This document shows positions 30,931-40,058 of a stretch of DNA of 64,000 bases, in pieces. A program made the translations under genes and the position numbers. Source of the DNA: Scleromatobacter humisilvae. GTDB taxonomy: Bacteria > Pseudomonadota > Gammaproteobacteria > Burkholderiales > Burkholderiaceae_C. The stretch covers positions 186,001 through 250,000 of the forward strand of contig NZ_JAJLJH010000003.1 of assembly GCF_023231945.1 (NCBI RefSeq), in the 5' to 3' direction. Every line of letters begins with the position of its first letter. Position 1 is the first letter of the stretch. The notes below the pieces were generated by a model that was given only the letters and a program-made list of their open reading frames with translations, made no database searches and was not told the origin of the DNA.

Positions 30931-31611
30931 TCAGCTCATCATGTTGTTGCGCACCAGGCCCACCGCGATGCCTTCGAGTTCGAAGTCGACATCGCCGAAG
31001 GGCACGATGATGGGCTGGAAGTCGGGGTTCTCGGGCAGCAGCTCGATGGTGGTGCGGGTGCGGCGGAAGCGCTTGACGGTGACTTCGTCGCCCAGCCGCG
31101 CCACCACGATCTGGCCGTTGCGCGCCTCGCGGCTCTTCTGCACCGCCAGCAGGTCGCCGTCGATGATGCCGGCGTCGCGCATGCTCATGCCCTTGACCTT
31201 GAGCAGGTAGTCGGGCCGGCGCGGGAACATCGTGGCTTCCAGCAGATACGTCTGCTCGACGTGCTCCTGCGCGAGGATGGGCGAGCCCGCCGCGACTCGG
31301 CCGACCAGCGGCAGCGTGAGCTGCGACAGGCTGGGCAGCGGCAGCGAGAACTGCTTACCGCGCGCCTCGTTGAGCGCGCGCAATGTGTCAGACTTCAGCC
31401 GGATGCCGCGCGACGTGCCGCCCACCAGCTCGATGACACCCTTGCGGGCCAGCGCCTGGAGGTGTTCCTCCGCGGCGTTGGCCGACTTGAACCCGAGTTC
31501 GTTCGCGATCTCGGCGCGGGTCGGCGGAGCGCCGGTGCGTTCGATCGCGCTCTGCACCAGATCGAGGATCTGCTGCTGGCGGGCGGTGAGCTTCGGCGAT
31601 TCGACTTCCAT
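30931..31611 (-). CDS. lexA: SOS regulon repressor LexA
   Basis: 226 residues. The winged-helix N-terminal domain ([32 protein letters not shown]) binds SOS boxes. The autocleavage site Ala108-Gly109 (GRVAAGSP), nucleophile Ser143 (KGMSMRDAG) and general base Lys180 ([10 protein letters not shown]) are all present. I choose ATG 31611 because it has GAGG nearby and gives the standard distance to KLTARQ. An upstream ATG at 31665 lies inside a LexA-box-like sequence and is unlikely. Divergent from the asparaginase gene. Confidence 0.96.
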   Translation of the reverse strand: MEVESPKLTARQQQILDLVQSAIERTGAPPTRAEIANELGFKSANAAEEHLQALARKGVIELVGGTSRGIRLKSDTLRALNEARGKQFSLPLPSLSQLTLPLVGRVAAGSPILAQEHVEQTYLLEATMFPRRPDYLLKVKGMSMRDAGIIDGDLLAVQKSREARNGQIVVARLGDEVTVKRFRRTRTTIELLPENPDFQPIIVPFGDVDFELEGIAVGLVRNNMMS

Positions 31612-31653
31612 GGCGTCCTCGCCGTCAGGAGACTCGCGTCTCGCCGCCGGCAT

Positions 31654-31687
31654 CTGGTTGTTCATACAGGTCTGTATTTTTATCCAA
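31654..31687. promoter_or_regulatory. LexA-box-like pair between lexA and the asparaginase gene
   Basis: CTGGTTGTTCATACAG (31654-31669) fits the CTG-N10-CAG frame of proteobacterial SOS boxes, and CTGTATTTTTATCCAA (31672-31687) fits except for its last base. They are adjacent, 43 bp from the lexA start and 11 bp from the asparaginase start, so LexA could control both directions. Confidence 0.65.
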
Positions 31688-31698
31688 GGTTGCCAAGA

Positions 31699-32634
31699 AT
31701 GCAAAGCCCCATGCCGCTTGTCGTGATTCTCGCCACGGGCGGGACGATCGCCGGCACCGCCGCCGCCGCCACCGACACCACCGGCTACCGCGCCGGCGCG
31801 CTCGGCGTGGACGCGCTGATCGCCGCGGTGCCCGCGCTCGCCGAACATCGTCTCGAGTCGGAAAGCGTCGCCGCCATCGACAGCAAGAACATGGACATCG
31901 CCACCTGGCAGCGCCTGGCCGGGCGCGTGGCGCACCACGTCGCGCGGCCCGAGGTCGCCGGCGTCGTCATCACGCATGGCACCGACACGCTGGAGGAGAC
32001 CGCCTACTTCCTCCACCGCGTGCTGGCGCCTTCCAAGCCGGTGATGCTGACCGCCGCGATGCGCCCGGCCAGCGCGCTGTCGGCCGACGGCCCGGCCAAC
32101 CTGCTCGACGCGGTGACGGTGGCCGGCACGCCGGGCGCGCGCGGCGTCGGCCTCGTGTTCGCGGGCGCGCTCTGGGCCGCCGTGGGGCTGCGCAAGATCC
32201 ACACGCTGCAGACGAGCGCGTTCGCCGGCAGCGACTGTGGGCCCGTCGCGCGGCTCGAGGGCGGCGCGATGCGCCGGTTCCGCGACTGGCCCGCCGGCGA
32301 GCCGCTGGGCCTGGCGCGGATCGCCGCGGACGCCGACGCGTGGCCGCGCGTCGAGATCGTGTTGAACCACTCGGGCGCCGACGGGCGCCTCGTGGACGCG
32401 GCGGTCGCCTCGGGCGCCGCCGGCATCGTCGTCGCCGGCACCGGCCACGGCACCGTCAGCGATCGGCTCGACGCGGCCCTCGCGCGGGCGCGCGACGCGG
32501 GCGTGCGCGTGCGCCGCGCGAGCCGCTGCGCGTTCGGGCCGGTGCTGCCGCACGGCGACGGCGACGTCGAGGCCGCCGGCGAGCTCAGTGCGGTGCAGGC
32601 GCGCATCGAGTTGCAGCTCGCCTTGCTGGCCTGA
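31699..32634 (+). CDS. L-asparaginase family protein
   Basis: 311 residues without a signal peptide, so probably cytoplasmic. The first active-site block [10 protein letters not shown] (nucleophile Thr16) and the second, [11 protein letters not shown] (Thr95-Asp96), are intact, and Lys166 in GLRKIHT fits the catalytic Lys. The [13 protein letters not shown] block is standard for the family. It should hydrolyse asparagine to aspartate and ammonia. ATG 31699 is used; Met5 is an alternative. It is separated from the SIR2-like gene by only 2 nt and sits beside the lexA operator region. Confidence 0.9.
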   Translation: MQSPMPLVVILATGGTIAGTAAAATDTTGYRAGALGVDALIAAVPALAEHRLESESVAAIDSKNMDIATWQRLAGRVAHHVARPEVAGVVITHGTDTLEETAYFLHRVLAPSKPVMLTAAMRPASALSADGPANLLDAVTVAGTPGARGVGLVFAGALWAAVGLRKIHTLQTSAFAGSDCGPVARLEGGAMRRFRDWPAGEPLGLARIAADADAWPRVEIVLNHSGADGRLVDAAVASGAAGIVVAGTGHGTVSDRLDAALARARDAGVRVRRASRCAFGPVLPHGDGDVEAAGELSAVQARIELQLALLA

Positions 32635-32636
32635 GG

Positions 32637-33518
32637 ATGCGCGCGCTGCTCGAAGCGAACCGCGGCGACCTGGCGCTGGTCATCGGCAACGGCATCAACC
32701 GCTTCGACGCGCCCGCGGCGACCAACTCGTGGGAGGGCCTGCTGCAGAGCCTGGCCCGCAACTACATCGACCCGAGGCACGGCCCGGTGCCCCCAGGGGT
32801 ATCGCCGACGGAGTTCTACGACATCGTCGACCTGGCGATCGGCCGCGCATCGGGCGCGCCGAAGCTGCAGGCGGAGTTCTGCAAGCTGATGTCCGGCTGG
32901 AAGCCGCTGCCGCAGCACGCCTGGATCATGGACTGGGCGCGACGCGGGTCGGTGCCGGTGCTGACGACCAACTTCGAGGCGACGCTCGCCGCCGCCTGTT
33001 CGGCCACGCTGCGCCGCTGCGGCACCGAGCGGGGCAACGCGTTCTATCCGTGGTTCAAGTGCTTCTCCACGCAGGACGTCGCCGACCCGCTGGCCACGTT
33101 CGCGATCTGGCACGTCAACGGCTTCCAGCAGTACCGGCAGAGCATCCGGCTCGGGCTGGCGGACTACATGGGCTCGGTCAACAAGGCGCGCGGCTGGCTC
33201 TACAGCTCCGGCACGCGGCTGTTCGGCGCGTCGGACATCCGAAAGTGGGCGGGCGCGCTCACGTGGCTGCAGCCCTTCCTGCACAAGCCGCTGCTGTTCA
33301 TGGGCCTCGGGCTGGAGCAGGACGAGGTGTTCCTGCGCTGGCTGCTGATCGAGCGGGCGCGCTACTTCAGCAAGTATCCCCATCGGCGCAAGGACGGCTG
33401 GTACGTGCACGTCGGCGCGCTCGATGCGGGCAAGGCGTTCTTCCTGCGCGGCGTCGGCATCGAGCCGGTCGCGGTGGACGACTACGCGCGGATCTACGAA
33501 GAAGCGACTTGGCGCTGA
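32637..33518 (+). CDS. SIR2-like domain protein
   Basis: 293 residues. GNGINR (17-22) matches the NAD-binding GAGxS/GxGxN opening of SIR2-like proteins, TTNFE (Asn112) matches the TxNxD block, and WHVNG (His159) matches the catalytic Hxx[12 protein letters not shown] is followed by a region ([19 protein letters not shown]) that fits the SIR2_2 family C-terminus. No other domain, transmembrane segment or signal peptide. Relatives act as NAD-consuming or phage-defence effectors; here the role is unknown. It starts 2 nt after the asparaginase stop, implying coupled translation. Confidence 0.8.
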   Translation: MRALLEANRGDLALVIGNGINRFDAPAATNSWEGLLQSLARNYIDPRHGPVPPGVSPTEFYDIVDLAIGRASGAPKLQAEFCKLMSGWKPLPQHAWIMDWARRGSVPVLTTNFEATLAAACSATLRRCGTERGNAFYPWFKCFSTQDVADPLATFAIWHVNGFQQYRQSIRLGLADYMGSVNKARGWLYSSGTRLFGASDIRKWAGALTWLQPFLHKPLLFMGLGLEQDEVFLRWLLIERARYFSKYPHRRKDGWYVHVGALDAGKAFFLRGVGIEPVAVDDYARIYEEATWR

Positions 33519-34418
33519 CTACGGGTCGCCCGGCAGCGGCTGCGCGTCGTGCGCGAGGCGCTGGCCGTCGCGCACCGCCTGCGCGATCTGGTCGGCGCTG
33601 AGCGTCGTGCCCATGCGCTGCGTGACGCTGTCGCCGTTGGCCAGGATGGCGCTGTTGCCGCCGACCTGGCGCTGGCGGCACTCCATGTACGCGACCCAGT
33701 AGGTCAGCGCCTTGGCGCGGTCCTGCGCGACGCCCAGGCCGCTCTCGTAGCTGTTGACGCGGCTTTCCAGCGAGTCGGAGTCGCAGGTGCGCACGCCGGC
33801 GTCGAGCGCGGCCTCGACGCGCTGCTTCCACGACGCGTTCTCGGGCGCGTCGATGTCGGAGTTGCCGCTGATCCCGAGGCCGTCCGGGCCTTCCTTGAGC
33901 ATCTCGGAGGCCGCGTGGTGCACGCCGGCGAGCGCCGCGCGTTCGAGCCAGCGCAGGCGGCTCTGGATCTGGTCGGAGGCGATGTCGCCGCAGGCCTGCT
34001 GCGTCGTCGGCAGCAGTTCGCGGTCGCTGGGCAGGATGTGGTGCGCCATCCAGCCTTCGTGGTCGCGCGCCCAGACGCAGGCGGTGACGAGCTGGTAGGC
34101 CGCGAACGCGTCGACCGGGTTGGCGGAGCGGCTGAGCCGGTCGACCTTCTGCGCGAGCGATTCGTAGGGATCGGGCCGATGCGCGGCCGACGCGGGCGCC
34201 GGCGGCGCGAGCGCGACAACCTGGGCCGGCGTCGCGGGCAGGGGCGCGGCGTCGGGCGTCGGCGGCGTCGCCACGGGTGCCGGCGCCGCGACGGACGCGG
34301 CGGTGGCGCCGTGGTCCACGCCATACACCAGCGCGACCACCACCATGGCGGCCGCCAGCGTAGTGGTAACGAGAAAGGGCCGGCGAACGATCACGGCGCG
34401 ATGATAGGGGACGCCCAC
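33519..34418 (-). CDS. Membrane-anchored hypothetical protein with Pro/Ala linker
   Basis: 299 residues. One N-terminal hydrophobic helix (about 14-36) is followed by a low-complexity Pro/Ala/Thr linker (to about 78) and a helical periplasmic domain with Cys residues (TACVWARDHEGWMAHH, QQACGDIASDQIQSRLRWLERAAL, RTCDSDSLESRV, AYMECRQRQ) whose spacing hints at SEL1/TPR-like helices. No family assigned. It abuts the SIR2 gene stop to stop with no gap. Confidence 0.65.
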   Translation of the reverse strand: MGVPYHRAVIVRRPFLVTTTLAAAMVVVALVYGVDHGATAASVAAPAPVATPPTPDAAPLPATPAQVVALAPPAPASAAHRPDPYESLAQKVDRLSRSANPVDAFAAYQLVTACVWARDHEGWMAHHILPSDRELLPTTQQACGDIASDQIQSRLRWLERAALAGVHHAASEMLKEGPDGLGISGNSDIDAPENASWKQRVEAALDAGVRTCDSDSLESRVNSYESGLGVAQDRAKALTYWVAYMECRQRQVGGNSAILANGDSVTQRMGTTLSADQIAQAVRDGQRLAHDAQPLPGDP

Positions 34419-34501
34419 GGCGCAGCCGCGTGGGAATGCGCGCAGGCCCGCGCGCGGGCGGGCCTGTTCGGTGACTTACTGCGCACTCGGCGCAGCGGGG
34501 T

Positions 34502-34942
34502 TCAGACCACCGTCAGCGAGACGTCGATGTTGCCGCGGGTCGCGTTCGAGTACGGGCACACCTTGTGCGCGGCGTCGACCAGCGCCTGGGCGGCGGCCTT
34601 GTCCATGCCCGGGATCGAGATGCGCATGTCGACCTTGATGCCGAAGCCGCCGGGGATCTGGCCGATGCCCACGTCCGACGTGATCGACACCTCGGCCGGC
34701 AGCGCGACCTTCGGAGCGCCCGTCATGCCGGAGGCGACGGCCTTCATCGCGCCGATGAAGCAGGCCGAGTAGCCGGCCGCGAACAGCTGTTCCGGGTTGG
34801 TGCCGGTCTTGCCGTCGCCGCCGAGTTCCTTGGGCGTGGTCAGCGTGACGTCGAGGACGCCGTCGGACGACTTGGCGGTGCCGGAACGGCCGCCGGTGGC
34901 GGTGGCGGTGGCGGTGTAGAGGATCTTTTCGGGCGAGGCCAT
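34502..34942 (-). CDS. ohr: Organic hydroperoxide resistance protein Ohr
   Basis: 146 residues, OsmC/Ohr fold. The two reactive cysteines, Cys61 ([10 protein letters not shown]) and Cys129 ([11 protein letters not shown]), are in canonical positions, as is the [14 protein letters not shown] block. It reduces organic and lipid hydroperoxides using lipoylated or dithiol donors. ATG 34942 follows AGGAG. It lies 55 bp downstream of ohrR on the same strand, so the pair is likely co-transcribed and derepressed by organic peroxides. Confidence 0.96.
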   Translation of the reverse strand: MASPEKILYTATATATGGRSGTAKSSDGVLDVTLTTPKELGGDGKTGTNPEQLFAAGYSACFIGAMKAVASGMTGAPKVALPAEVSITSDVGIGQIPGGFGIKVDMRISIPGMDKAAAQALVDAAHKVCPYSNATRGNIDVSLTVV

Positions 34943-34997
34943 GGTGTGCTCCTTGGGTGGGTTGAGGCGACCGTCGGGTCGCAAGGGGGAAGTGCAG

Positions 34998-35483
34998 TCA
35001 GTGCTGCGTGTGGCGCGCGAGCGAGTCGCGCACCGTGGTGAGTTGACGGGTGAGCTCGACGATCTCGCCGAGCTCGCAGCCGCTCGCGCGGCCGATGGCG
35101 GGCGGCACGGCGCGTGCCGCGATCTTCAGCTTGCGGCCGGCATCGGTCAGGCGCACGATGACGCGGCGCTCGTCGTCGGCGTCGCGCTCGCGGCTGAGCT
35201 GGCCCTGCGCCTCGAGGCGCTTGAGCAGCGGCGTCAGCGTGCCGGAGTCGAGCGCGAGCTTGTCGCCCAGGCCGCTGACCGACTGCGCATCCTCTTCCCA
35301 CAGCGCGAGCATGACCAGGTATTGCGGGTAGGTCAGGCCCAGCGGCGCGAGCAGCGGCTTGTAGACCTTGGTCATCGCCAGCGAGGCTGAGTACAGCGCG
35401 AAGCACAGCTGCTTGTCGAGCGCGAGCCAGGCGTCGGCGCGGGTGTCGGCAGCGGTCGGGGTTGGGGTCTTGGCGCGGGGCAT
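34998..35483 (-). CDS. ohrR: MarR-family organic peroxide sensor OhrR
   Basis: 161 residues. The N-terminal sensing Cys27 sits in [16 protein letters not shown], the OhrR signature, and the winged-helix part has [33 protein letters not shown] and [17 protein letters not shown]. Peroxide oxidation of the Cys releases DNA. A palindromic operator is 23-40 bp upstream of the ATG, consistent with autorepression and control of ohr. Confidence 0.95.
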   Translation of the reverse strand: MPRAKTPTPTAADTRADAWLALDKQLCFALYSASLAMTKVYKPLLAPLGLTYPQYLVMLALWEEDAQSVSGLGDKLALDSGTLTPLLKRLEAQGQLSRERDADDERRVIVRLTDAGRKLKIAARAVPPAIGRASGCELGEIVELTRQLTTVRDSLARHTQH

Positions 35484-35505
35484 GGGATGAAATGTAGCGC
35501 ACTAA

Positions 35506-35523
35506 TCAATTGTGCACAATCGA
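35506..35523. promoter_or_regulatory. OhrR operator
   Basis: TCAATTGTGCACAATCGA contains the perfect 12-bp palindrome ATTGTGCACAAT (35509-35520), extended by TC/GA after one mismatch. It lies directly upstream of ohrR and is the expected type of MarR/OhrR site. Confidence 0.65.
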
Positions 35524-35599
35524 AATGGGTATTCGGCTTGGGCGCAAATACTAAAGTAATTACTTGACTATCTTCCGGGCCGCGCATAAGCTAAAGCAC

Positions 35600-36004
35600 A
35601 TGCTTCAGCATCAAACGCTGGATCGCGTCTTCCAGGCGCTGTCCGATCCCTCCCGCCGCGCCATCGTCGACCGCCTGTCTCAGGGCGACGCGTCGGTGAG
35701 CGAACTGGCGAAGCCCTTCGCGATGTCGCTCGCGGCGGTCGTGCAGCACATCCAGCTGCTCGAGGCAAGCGGGCTCATCCGCACGCAGAAGACGGGCCGC
35801 GTGCGCAGCTGCCACCTCGACCGCGACGTGCTGTCGCAGGCCGAGACCTGGCTGTCGCAGCGGCGCGCGATGTGGGAAGGCAATCTCGACCGCCTGGGCG
35901 AGGTGCTGGCGCAGCAGAAGGCCGAGCGGGCGCGCGCCGCGGCTTGCATCGATCCGACGAAGACCACCCCCGCGACTCCGCGTCGCCAAAGGAAACCGAC
36001 ATGA
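35600..36004 (+). CDS. ArsR-family transcriptional regulator
   Basis: 134 residues. The winged helix LDRVFQALSDPSRRAIVDRLSQGDASVSELAKPFAMSLAAVVQHIQLLEASGLI (shown in pieces as LSDPSRRAIVDRL and LAAVVQHIQLLEASGL) is a typical ArsR domain without the metal-binding CxC in helix 3. Its stop overlaps the start of an AHSA1/SRPBCC gene, a widespread pairing in which the regulator controls its partner. ATG 35600 is chosen over a TTG at 35564. Confidence 0.93.
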   Translation: MLQHQTLDRVFQALSDPSRRAIVDRLSQGDASVSELAKPFAMSLAAVVQHIQLLEASGLIRTQKTGRVRSCHLDRDVLSQAETWLSQRRAMWEGNLDRLGEVLAQQKAERARAAACIDPTKTTPATPRRQRKPT

Positions 36005-36477
36005 CTTCACCGCTCAACGCGCCGATCACGACGCATGGCGACTTCTCGATCAACCGCGTCTACGACGCCTCGCCGGCGGATGTCTGGACCGCCTGGGCCG
36101 ACCCCGCGACCAAGGCGCGCTGGTTCATCGGCCCCGAGGGCTGGAGCGAGGTCGAGCGAACGCTGGACATGCGCGTCGGCGGCAGCGAGATCCTGCATGG
36201 CCGCTTCGCGAGCAACGGCCTCGAGACGCTGTTCAGCGCCCGCTACCACCTCGTCGAGCCACAGGCGCGGCTGGTCTACGTCTACGACATGCTCCTGAGC
36301 GGCCGCCACCATTCGGTGTCGATCGCGACGGTCGAATTCATCGGCGATCCGGAAGGCACGCGGCTGCGCTTCACGGAGCAGGTGACGTTCGTCGACGGCA
36401 CCGACGGCCGCGACGGCACGTTGTCGCGCAAGCGGGGGACCTCGGCGCATCTGGAGCGCATTGCCGGCGTGCTTTGA
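36001..36477 (+). CDS. SRPBCC (AHSA1-like) domain protein
   Basis: 158 residues. RVYDASPADVWTAWADPATKARWF is the standard AHSA1/START-like opening, then DMRVGGSE and LTFTE-type RLRFTEQVTFVDG. These helix-grip folds bind hydrophobic ligands; the natural role is unknown. The ATG overlaps the ArsR stop (ATGA), so the two are translationally coupled. A palindromic repeat cluster follows directly. Confidence 0.9.
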   Translation: MTSPLNAPITTHGDFSINRVYDASPADVWTAWADPATKARWFIGPEGWSEVERTLDMRVGGSEILHGRFASNGLETLFSARYHLVEPQARLVYVYDMLLSGRHHSVSIATVEFIGDPEGTRLRFTEQVTFVDGTDGRDGTLSRKRGTSAHLERIAGVL

Positions 36478-36484
36478 GTCGACT

Positions 36485-36795
36485 TCGATCGGGGTCCGAT
36501 CGGGGTCTCCGATCGGGGTCAGGTCTTGCCTTTTGCCCGCAGGTTGGGGTCAGGTCTTGCCTTTTGCCTGCCATCCTGCTCGTGGCGAGTGCCCAAATGC
36601 GCGTGAAGGCAATGGCCTTGACGACATGCGTTTCGGGCGGCCCCAAGCGTCACGTTGCGGCGATTTTCCCTGTGGAAGGAGCGCGCGAAATGGAGGCAAA
36701 AGGCAAGACCTGACCCCAACCTGCGTGACCCCAACCTGCGGGCAAAAGGCAAGACCTGACCCCAGCCGGGGAGCGACCCCAGCCAGGGAACGACA
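36485..36795. repeat. Palindromic repeat cluster (REP/MITE-like)
   Basis: A 23-bp unit starting GGGGTCAGG and ending CTTTTGCC occurs four times with no mismatch: direct at 36515-36537 and 36546-36568, inverted at 36694-36716 and 36741-36763. The inner unique part (36569-36693) is 125 bp. Shorter GATCGGGGTC and GACCCCAGCC echoes flank both sides (36487-36514, 36764-36790). There is no gene in this 330-bp gap. The layout is that of a mobile palindromic element or REP array; no transposase is encoded here. Confidence 0.85.
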
Positions 36796-36807
36796 CGTCG
36801 CCCTTGT

Positions 36808-37425
36808 CTAGAGCTTCGGAATCCGGATCCGCGAGATCATCAACGAGCCGGACACCGCGAACATCAGCACCAGCGGATGGAAGCGGAAGCCGCCGATGTT
36901 CATGACGCCGCCCCACAGCGCGTCGCCCACGCTGCCTTGCCAGGCCGCGATGCCCAGCACGATGACCAGCAGCAGCGACGTCGGGATCGGCGTGCCCTCG
37001 AAGAACTTGACCTTGTCGCCGCCTTCGGAGTTCTTCTCGGCGGTGATGTTGTAGCGCGCCAGGCGCGACACGCCGCAGACGACGAAGAACACGAGCACGA
37101 TGCGATCCCACAGGCCCTGCATGCCGCAGCCGTAGGCGATCGCGGCGGGGGCGACGCCGAAGGAGATGACGTCGGCCAGCGAGTCGAGTTCGCGGCCCAG
37201 CTCGGAGCTCTGCTGGCGCCAGCGCGCGACGCGGCCGTCGAGCACGTCGAAGACGAGCGCCGCGGGGATCAGCCAGCACGCGAACCAGATGTGGCGCACG
37301 TCGCCGGTCTGCAGGAACGTCATCACGGAGAAGAGGGCGCCGACGCCGCAGAACGCGTTGGCGAGCGTGAACCAGTCCGCGAGGTGGAACTCGCGGATCA
37401 TCGAGAACGGTTTCGGTTTGTCCAT
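36808..37425 (-). CDS. pssA: CDP-diacylglycerol--serine O-phosphatidyltransferase
   Basis: 205 residues with about six hydrophobic segments. The CDP-alcohol phosphatidyltransferase motif DG-x2-AR-x8-G-x3-D-x3-D is complete (Asp63, Gly64, Ala67, Arg68, Gly77, Asp81, Asp85). The N-terminal TLANAFCGVGALFSV and DSLADVISFGVAPA are typical of the type II PssA of betaproteobacteria, which makes phosphatidylserine for phosphatidylethanolamine. Shorter than some orthologues (about 240-280), mainly at the C-terminus. It is not next to psd or the ilv cluster here. Confidence 0.88.
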   Translation of the reverse strand: MDKPKPFSMIREFHLADWFTLANAFCGVGALFSVMTFLQTGDVRHIWFACWLIPAALVFDVLDGRVARWRQQSSELGRELDSLADVISFGVAPAAIAYGCGMQGLWDRIVLVFFVVCGVSRLARYNITAEKNSEGGDKVKFFEGTPIPTSLLLVIVLGIAAWQGSVGDALWGGVMNIGGFRFHPLVLMFAVSGSLMISRIRIPKL

Positions 37426-37461
37426 GGGCGCAGGATAGTGCAGTCCGGCGCGGCGAGGAAT

Positions 37462-37956
37462 TCAGAGCACCTCGAACACGCTGTAGACCGGCCCGTCCGC
37501 GCGCCGTTGTCCTACGCCGACCGCCACCACGTGGTTGAGCCAGTTGTATTGCGGCGCGGCCGTCTCGAACTGGACGATGGTGCGGAAGTAGATCTCGGAC
37601 GGGTCGACCACCTCGCCGCGATCCACGCGCGCGATTACGTCGGGCGTGCCGTGGCGGATGCCGCGGTAGGTCATCGCGACGAAGGCGTCGTCGCGGGTCT
37701 TGAGGATCAGGCGGACATCGAGCAAGACGCTGCCGTCGGCCTTGAGCGTCTGCCAGTCGCTGCCGCCGTCCATCACGACGCCCGACAGCCTCTCGCCATC
37801 GAACGATCCGCCGGTGACGACGCCGATGCGGCGGCCGGCGCCGGGCGTGGCGATGACGGGCATCGGGCCGCGCACGTCGAGGCGGACGGCCAGCAGCGGA
37901 CGCGTGCGCAGCTCGCGCAGGCCGGGCGGCAGGGAATCGGTGATGGGGGCGGGCAT
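37462..37956 (-). CDS. DUF3237 (UPF0311) family protein
   Basis: 164 residues. The pattern PVIATPGAGRRIGVVTGGSFDGERLSG in pieces (GGSFDGERLSGVV, DWQTLKADGSVLLDVR, TYRGIRHG, IYFRTIVQFETAAPQYNWLN) is that of the DUF3237 beta-barrel family of unknown function. ATG 37956 gives family length; the frame extends to 38400 without similarity. The gene downstream of it on the minus strand is pssA (36-bp gap). Confidence 0.9.
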   Translation of the reverse strand: MPAPITDSLPPGLRELRTRPLLAVRLDVRGPMPVIATPGAGRRIGVVTGGSFDGERLSGVVMDGGSDWQTLKADGSVLLDVRLILKTRDDAFVAMTYRGIRHGTPDVIARVDRGEVVDPSEIYFRTIVQFETAAPQYNWLNHVVAVGVGQRRADGPVYSVFEVL

Positions 37957-38030
37957 CGGCAAGCACTCCGGTCGAATGAGGTCGTGCTCGACGATACGCG
38001 CGCCCTCGTTCCGCGGCCGCGCCAGGGGCT

Positions 38031-38387
38031 TCAGCCCTGTTCCTCGGCCTCGATCAGCAGCCGCACGCGGCGTGCCTGGCGGGCCTGCGTCTTGACGACG
38101 ATGCGCAGCGGCTGGCCCACCGGCAGCTCGCGGCGGAAGTGGTAGTCCATCGAGTCGGTGTGGCCCGGGTTGTGGGTCGGGGCGCTGCGCGTCCATTCGA
38201 GGCCGCCGTCGACGTCGACGCGCATCGCGTGCTGCGCGCCCGCGCCGAGCGCCGCGACGACGAGGCGGCAGTCGATCTCGAAATGTCTCGTTCGAAACGA
38301 GTCGGGCGGAATCACGAGCGTGGCGACGTCGCCGTCGCCGGCATCGATGCGCCATCGCTCGGGCGCGGCGGGAGCGGCTTTCTTCAT
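38031..38387 (-). CDS. Conserved hypothetical protein
   Basis: 118 residues with no signal peptide. TLVIPPDSFRTRHFEIDCRLV in part, GGLEWTRSAPTHNPGHTDSM and PLRIVVKTQARQARRVRLLIEAEE suggest an all-beta fold. The family was not recognised. It sits upstream of the DUF3237 gene on the same strand and divergent from minC, whose start is 97 bp away. Confidence 0.6.
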   Translation of the reverse strand: MKKAAPAAPERWRIDAGDGDVATLVIPPDSFRTRHFEIDCRLVVAALGAGAQHAMRVDVDGGLEWTRSAPTHNPGHTDSMDYHFRRELPVGQPLRIVVKTQARQARRVRLLIEAEEQG

Positions 38388-38484
38388 GGGGCCGCATCAT
38401 GGCGCAAGCGGATCAGGCCCGTCGGTTACAGGGCGGACATGCCGACCCGGTACACTCCGCCGCTTTGCGCGTTTCCGCAGGCCG

Positions 38485-39225
38485 ATGGTTGCCGACTCGA
38501 CAGTGATTCCGTTTGCGTTCGAATTGAAGGACACCAGCCTGCCGCTGGTCACCGTGCTGCTGCACCAGGCCGACGCCGCCGTCCTCGCCGAGGAACTGCA
38601 GCAGCGCCTGGGCGAGACGCCCAATTTCTTCGACGACGACCCGGTCGTGATCGATCTCGCGCCCGTGCGCGAGCGCGAGGAGCCCATCGCGTTCGACGAC
38701 ATCGTCGCCGCGCTGCGCAAGCACCGCATGCGCCCGTCGCTGGTCACCGGCGGCAGCGCGGAGCAGATGGCCGACGCGCTCGCCGCGGGTCTGGCCGCCG
38801 CGCCCGACGCCGCGCCGCCGCTGAAGCCGCGCACCGTCGAAGTGGAAGTCGTCCGCGAAGTCGAAGTCGTGCGCGAGGTGCCGGTGCACGTGCCCACGCT
38901 GATCGTCGACAAGCCGCTGCGCTCCGGCCAGCAGGCCTATGCCAAGGGCGGCGACCTGGTCGTGCACGCGGCCGTCAACGCCGGCGCCGAGGTGCTGGCC
39001 GACGGCAACGTCACCGTGCTCGGACCGCTGCGCGGCAAGGTCGTCGCCGGATCGCGCGGCAATACCGAGGCCCGTATCTTCACGACCTGCCTCGAGGCCG
39101 AACTCATCGCCATCGCCGGCGTCTACCGCACCACGGAGACGCCGCTGCCCAAGGACGTGGCCGGCAAGCCCGCGCAGGTGCGGCTGGTCGACGGCGTCCT
39201 CGTCATGACACCCCTGAAAATCTAA
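38485..39225 (+). CDS. minC: Septum site-determining protein MinC
   Basis: 246 residues. The N-terminal domain (1-105, FELKDTSLPLVTVLLHQ) inhibits FtsZ polymerisation, and the C-terminal beta-helix (about 145-240: LRSGQQAYAKGGDLVVHAAVNAGAEVLADGN in pieces, ARIFTTCLEAELIAIAGVYR) binds MinD. Between them is a charged repeat, VEVEVVREVEVVREVPVHV. First of minCDE; minD starts 14 bp later. Confidence 0.95.
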   Translation: MVADSTVIPFAFELKDTSLPLVTVLLHQADAAVLAEELQQRLGETPNFFDDDPVVIDLAPVREREEPIAFDDIVAALRKHRMRPSLVTGGSAEQMADALAAGLAAAPDAAPPLKPRTVEVEVVREVEVVREVPVHVPTLIVDKPLRSGQQAYAKGGDLVVHAAVNAGAEVLADGNVTVLGPLRGKVVAGSRGNTEARIFTTCLEAELIAIAGVYRTTETPLPKDVAGKPAQVRLVDGVLVMTPLKI

Positions 39226-39239
39226 GGACTGCAATTCAA

Positions 39240-40058
39240 ATGGCAAAGATCGTCGTCGTCACCTCCGGCAAGGGCGGGGTCGGCAAGACCACCACCAGCG
39301 CGAGCTTCTCGTCCGGCCTCGCGCTGCGCGGCCACAAGACGGCCGTGATCGACTTCGACGTCGGCCTGCGCAACCTCGACCTGATCATGGGCTGCGAGCG
39401 CCGCGTGGTCTACGACCTGATCAACGTGATCAACAACGAGGCCAACCTGCACCAGACGCTGATCAAGGACAAGCAGTGCGAGAACCTGTTCGTGCTGCCG
39501 GCCTCGCAGACGCGCGACAAGGAAGCGCTGACCAAGGACGGCGTCGAGCGCGTGCTCAAGGAGCTCGCCGAGATGGGCTTCGAGTACATCGTCTGCGACT
39601 CGCCGGCCGGCATCGAGACGGGCGCGCTGCTGGCGATGCACTTCGCCGACGAGGCGCTGGTCGTGACCAACCCCGAGGTCTCGTCGGTGCGCGACTCCGA
39701 CCGCATCATCGGCATGCTGGGCAGCAAGACGAAACGCGCGATCGACGGCGCGGAGCCGATCAAGGAGCACCTGGTCATCACGCGCTACAACCCGTCGCGC
39801 GTCGAGGACGGGCAGATGCTGTCGGTGTCCGACATCCAGGAGATCCTGCGCATCCCGCTGATGGGCGTGATCCCCGAGTCGGAGAGCGTGCTGCAGGCCT
39901 CCAACCAGGGCCTGCCGGCGATCCACCTGAAGGAATCGGACGTGGCCGAGGCCTACACCGACCTCGTCGCCCGCTTCCTCGGCGAGGACAAGCCGATGCG
40001 CTTCGTCGACGCGATGAAGCCGGGCTTCTTCAAGCGGCTGTTCGGAGGTAGCAAGTGA
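39240..40058 (+). CDS. minD: Septum site-determining protein MinD
   Basis: 272 residues, membrane-oscillating ParA-type ATPase that recruits MinC. The deviant Walker [23 protein letters not shown] (switch I) and [11 protein letters not shown] (switch II) are present. The C-terminal amphipathic membrane-targeting helix is [11 protein letters not shown]. The stop overlaps the minE start by one base (TGATG). Confidence 0.97.
   Translation: MAKIVVVTSGKGGVGKTTTSASFSSGLALRGHKTAVIDFDVGLRNLDLIMGCERRVVYDLINVINNEANLHQTLIKDKQCENLFVLPASQTRDKEALTKDGVERVLKELAEMGFEYIVCDSPAGIETGALLAMHFADEALVVTNPEVSSVRDSDRIIGMLGSKTKRAIDGAEPIKEHLVITRYNPSRVEDGQMLSVSDIQEILRIPLMGVIPESESVLQASNQGLPAIHLKESDVAEAYTDLVARFLGEDKPMRFVDAMKPGFFKRLFGGSK

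Noticed and set aside
31664-31678. Palindrome ATACAG-GT-CTGTAT as a LexA box
   Set aside because: The half-sites are inverted relative to CTGT-N8-ACAG; the adjoining CTG-N10-CAG windows fit better and were used instead.
36569-36693. Coding sequence inside the palindromic cluster
   Set aside because: Short frames there have no start signal, no family and overlap identical repeats, so they are not credible genes.
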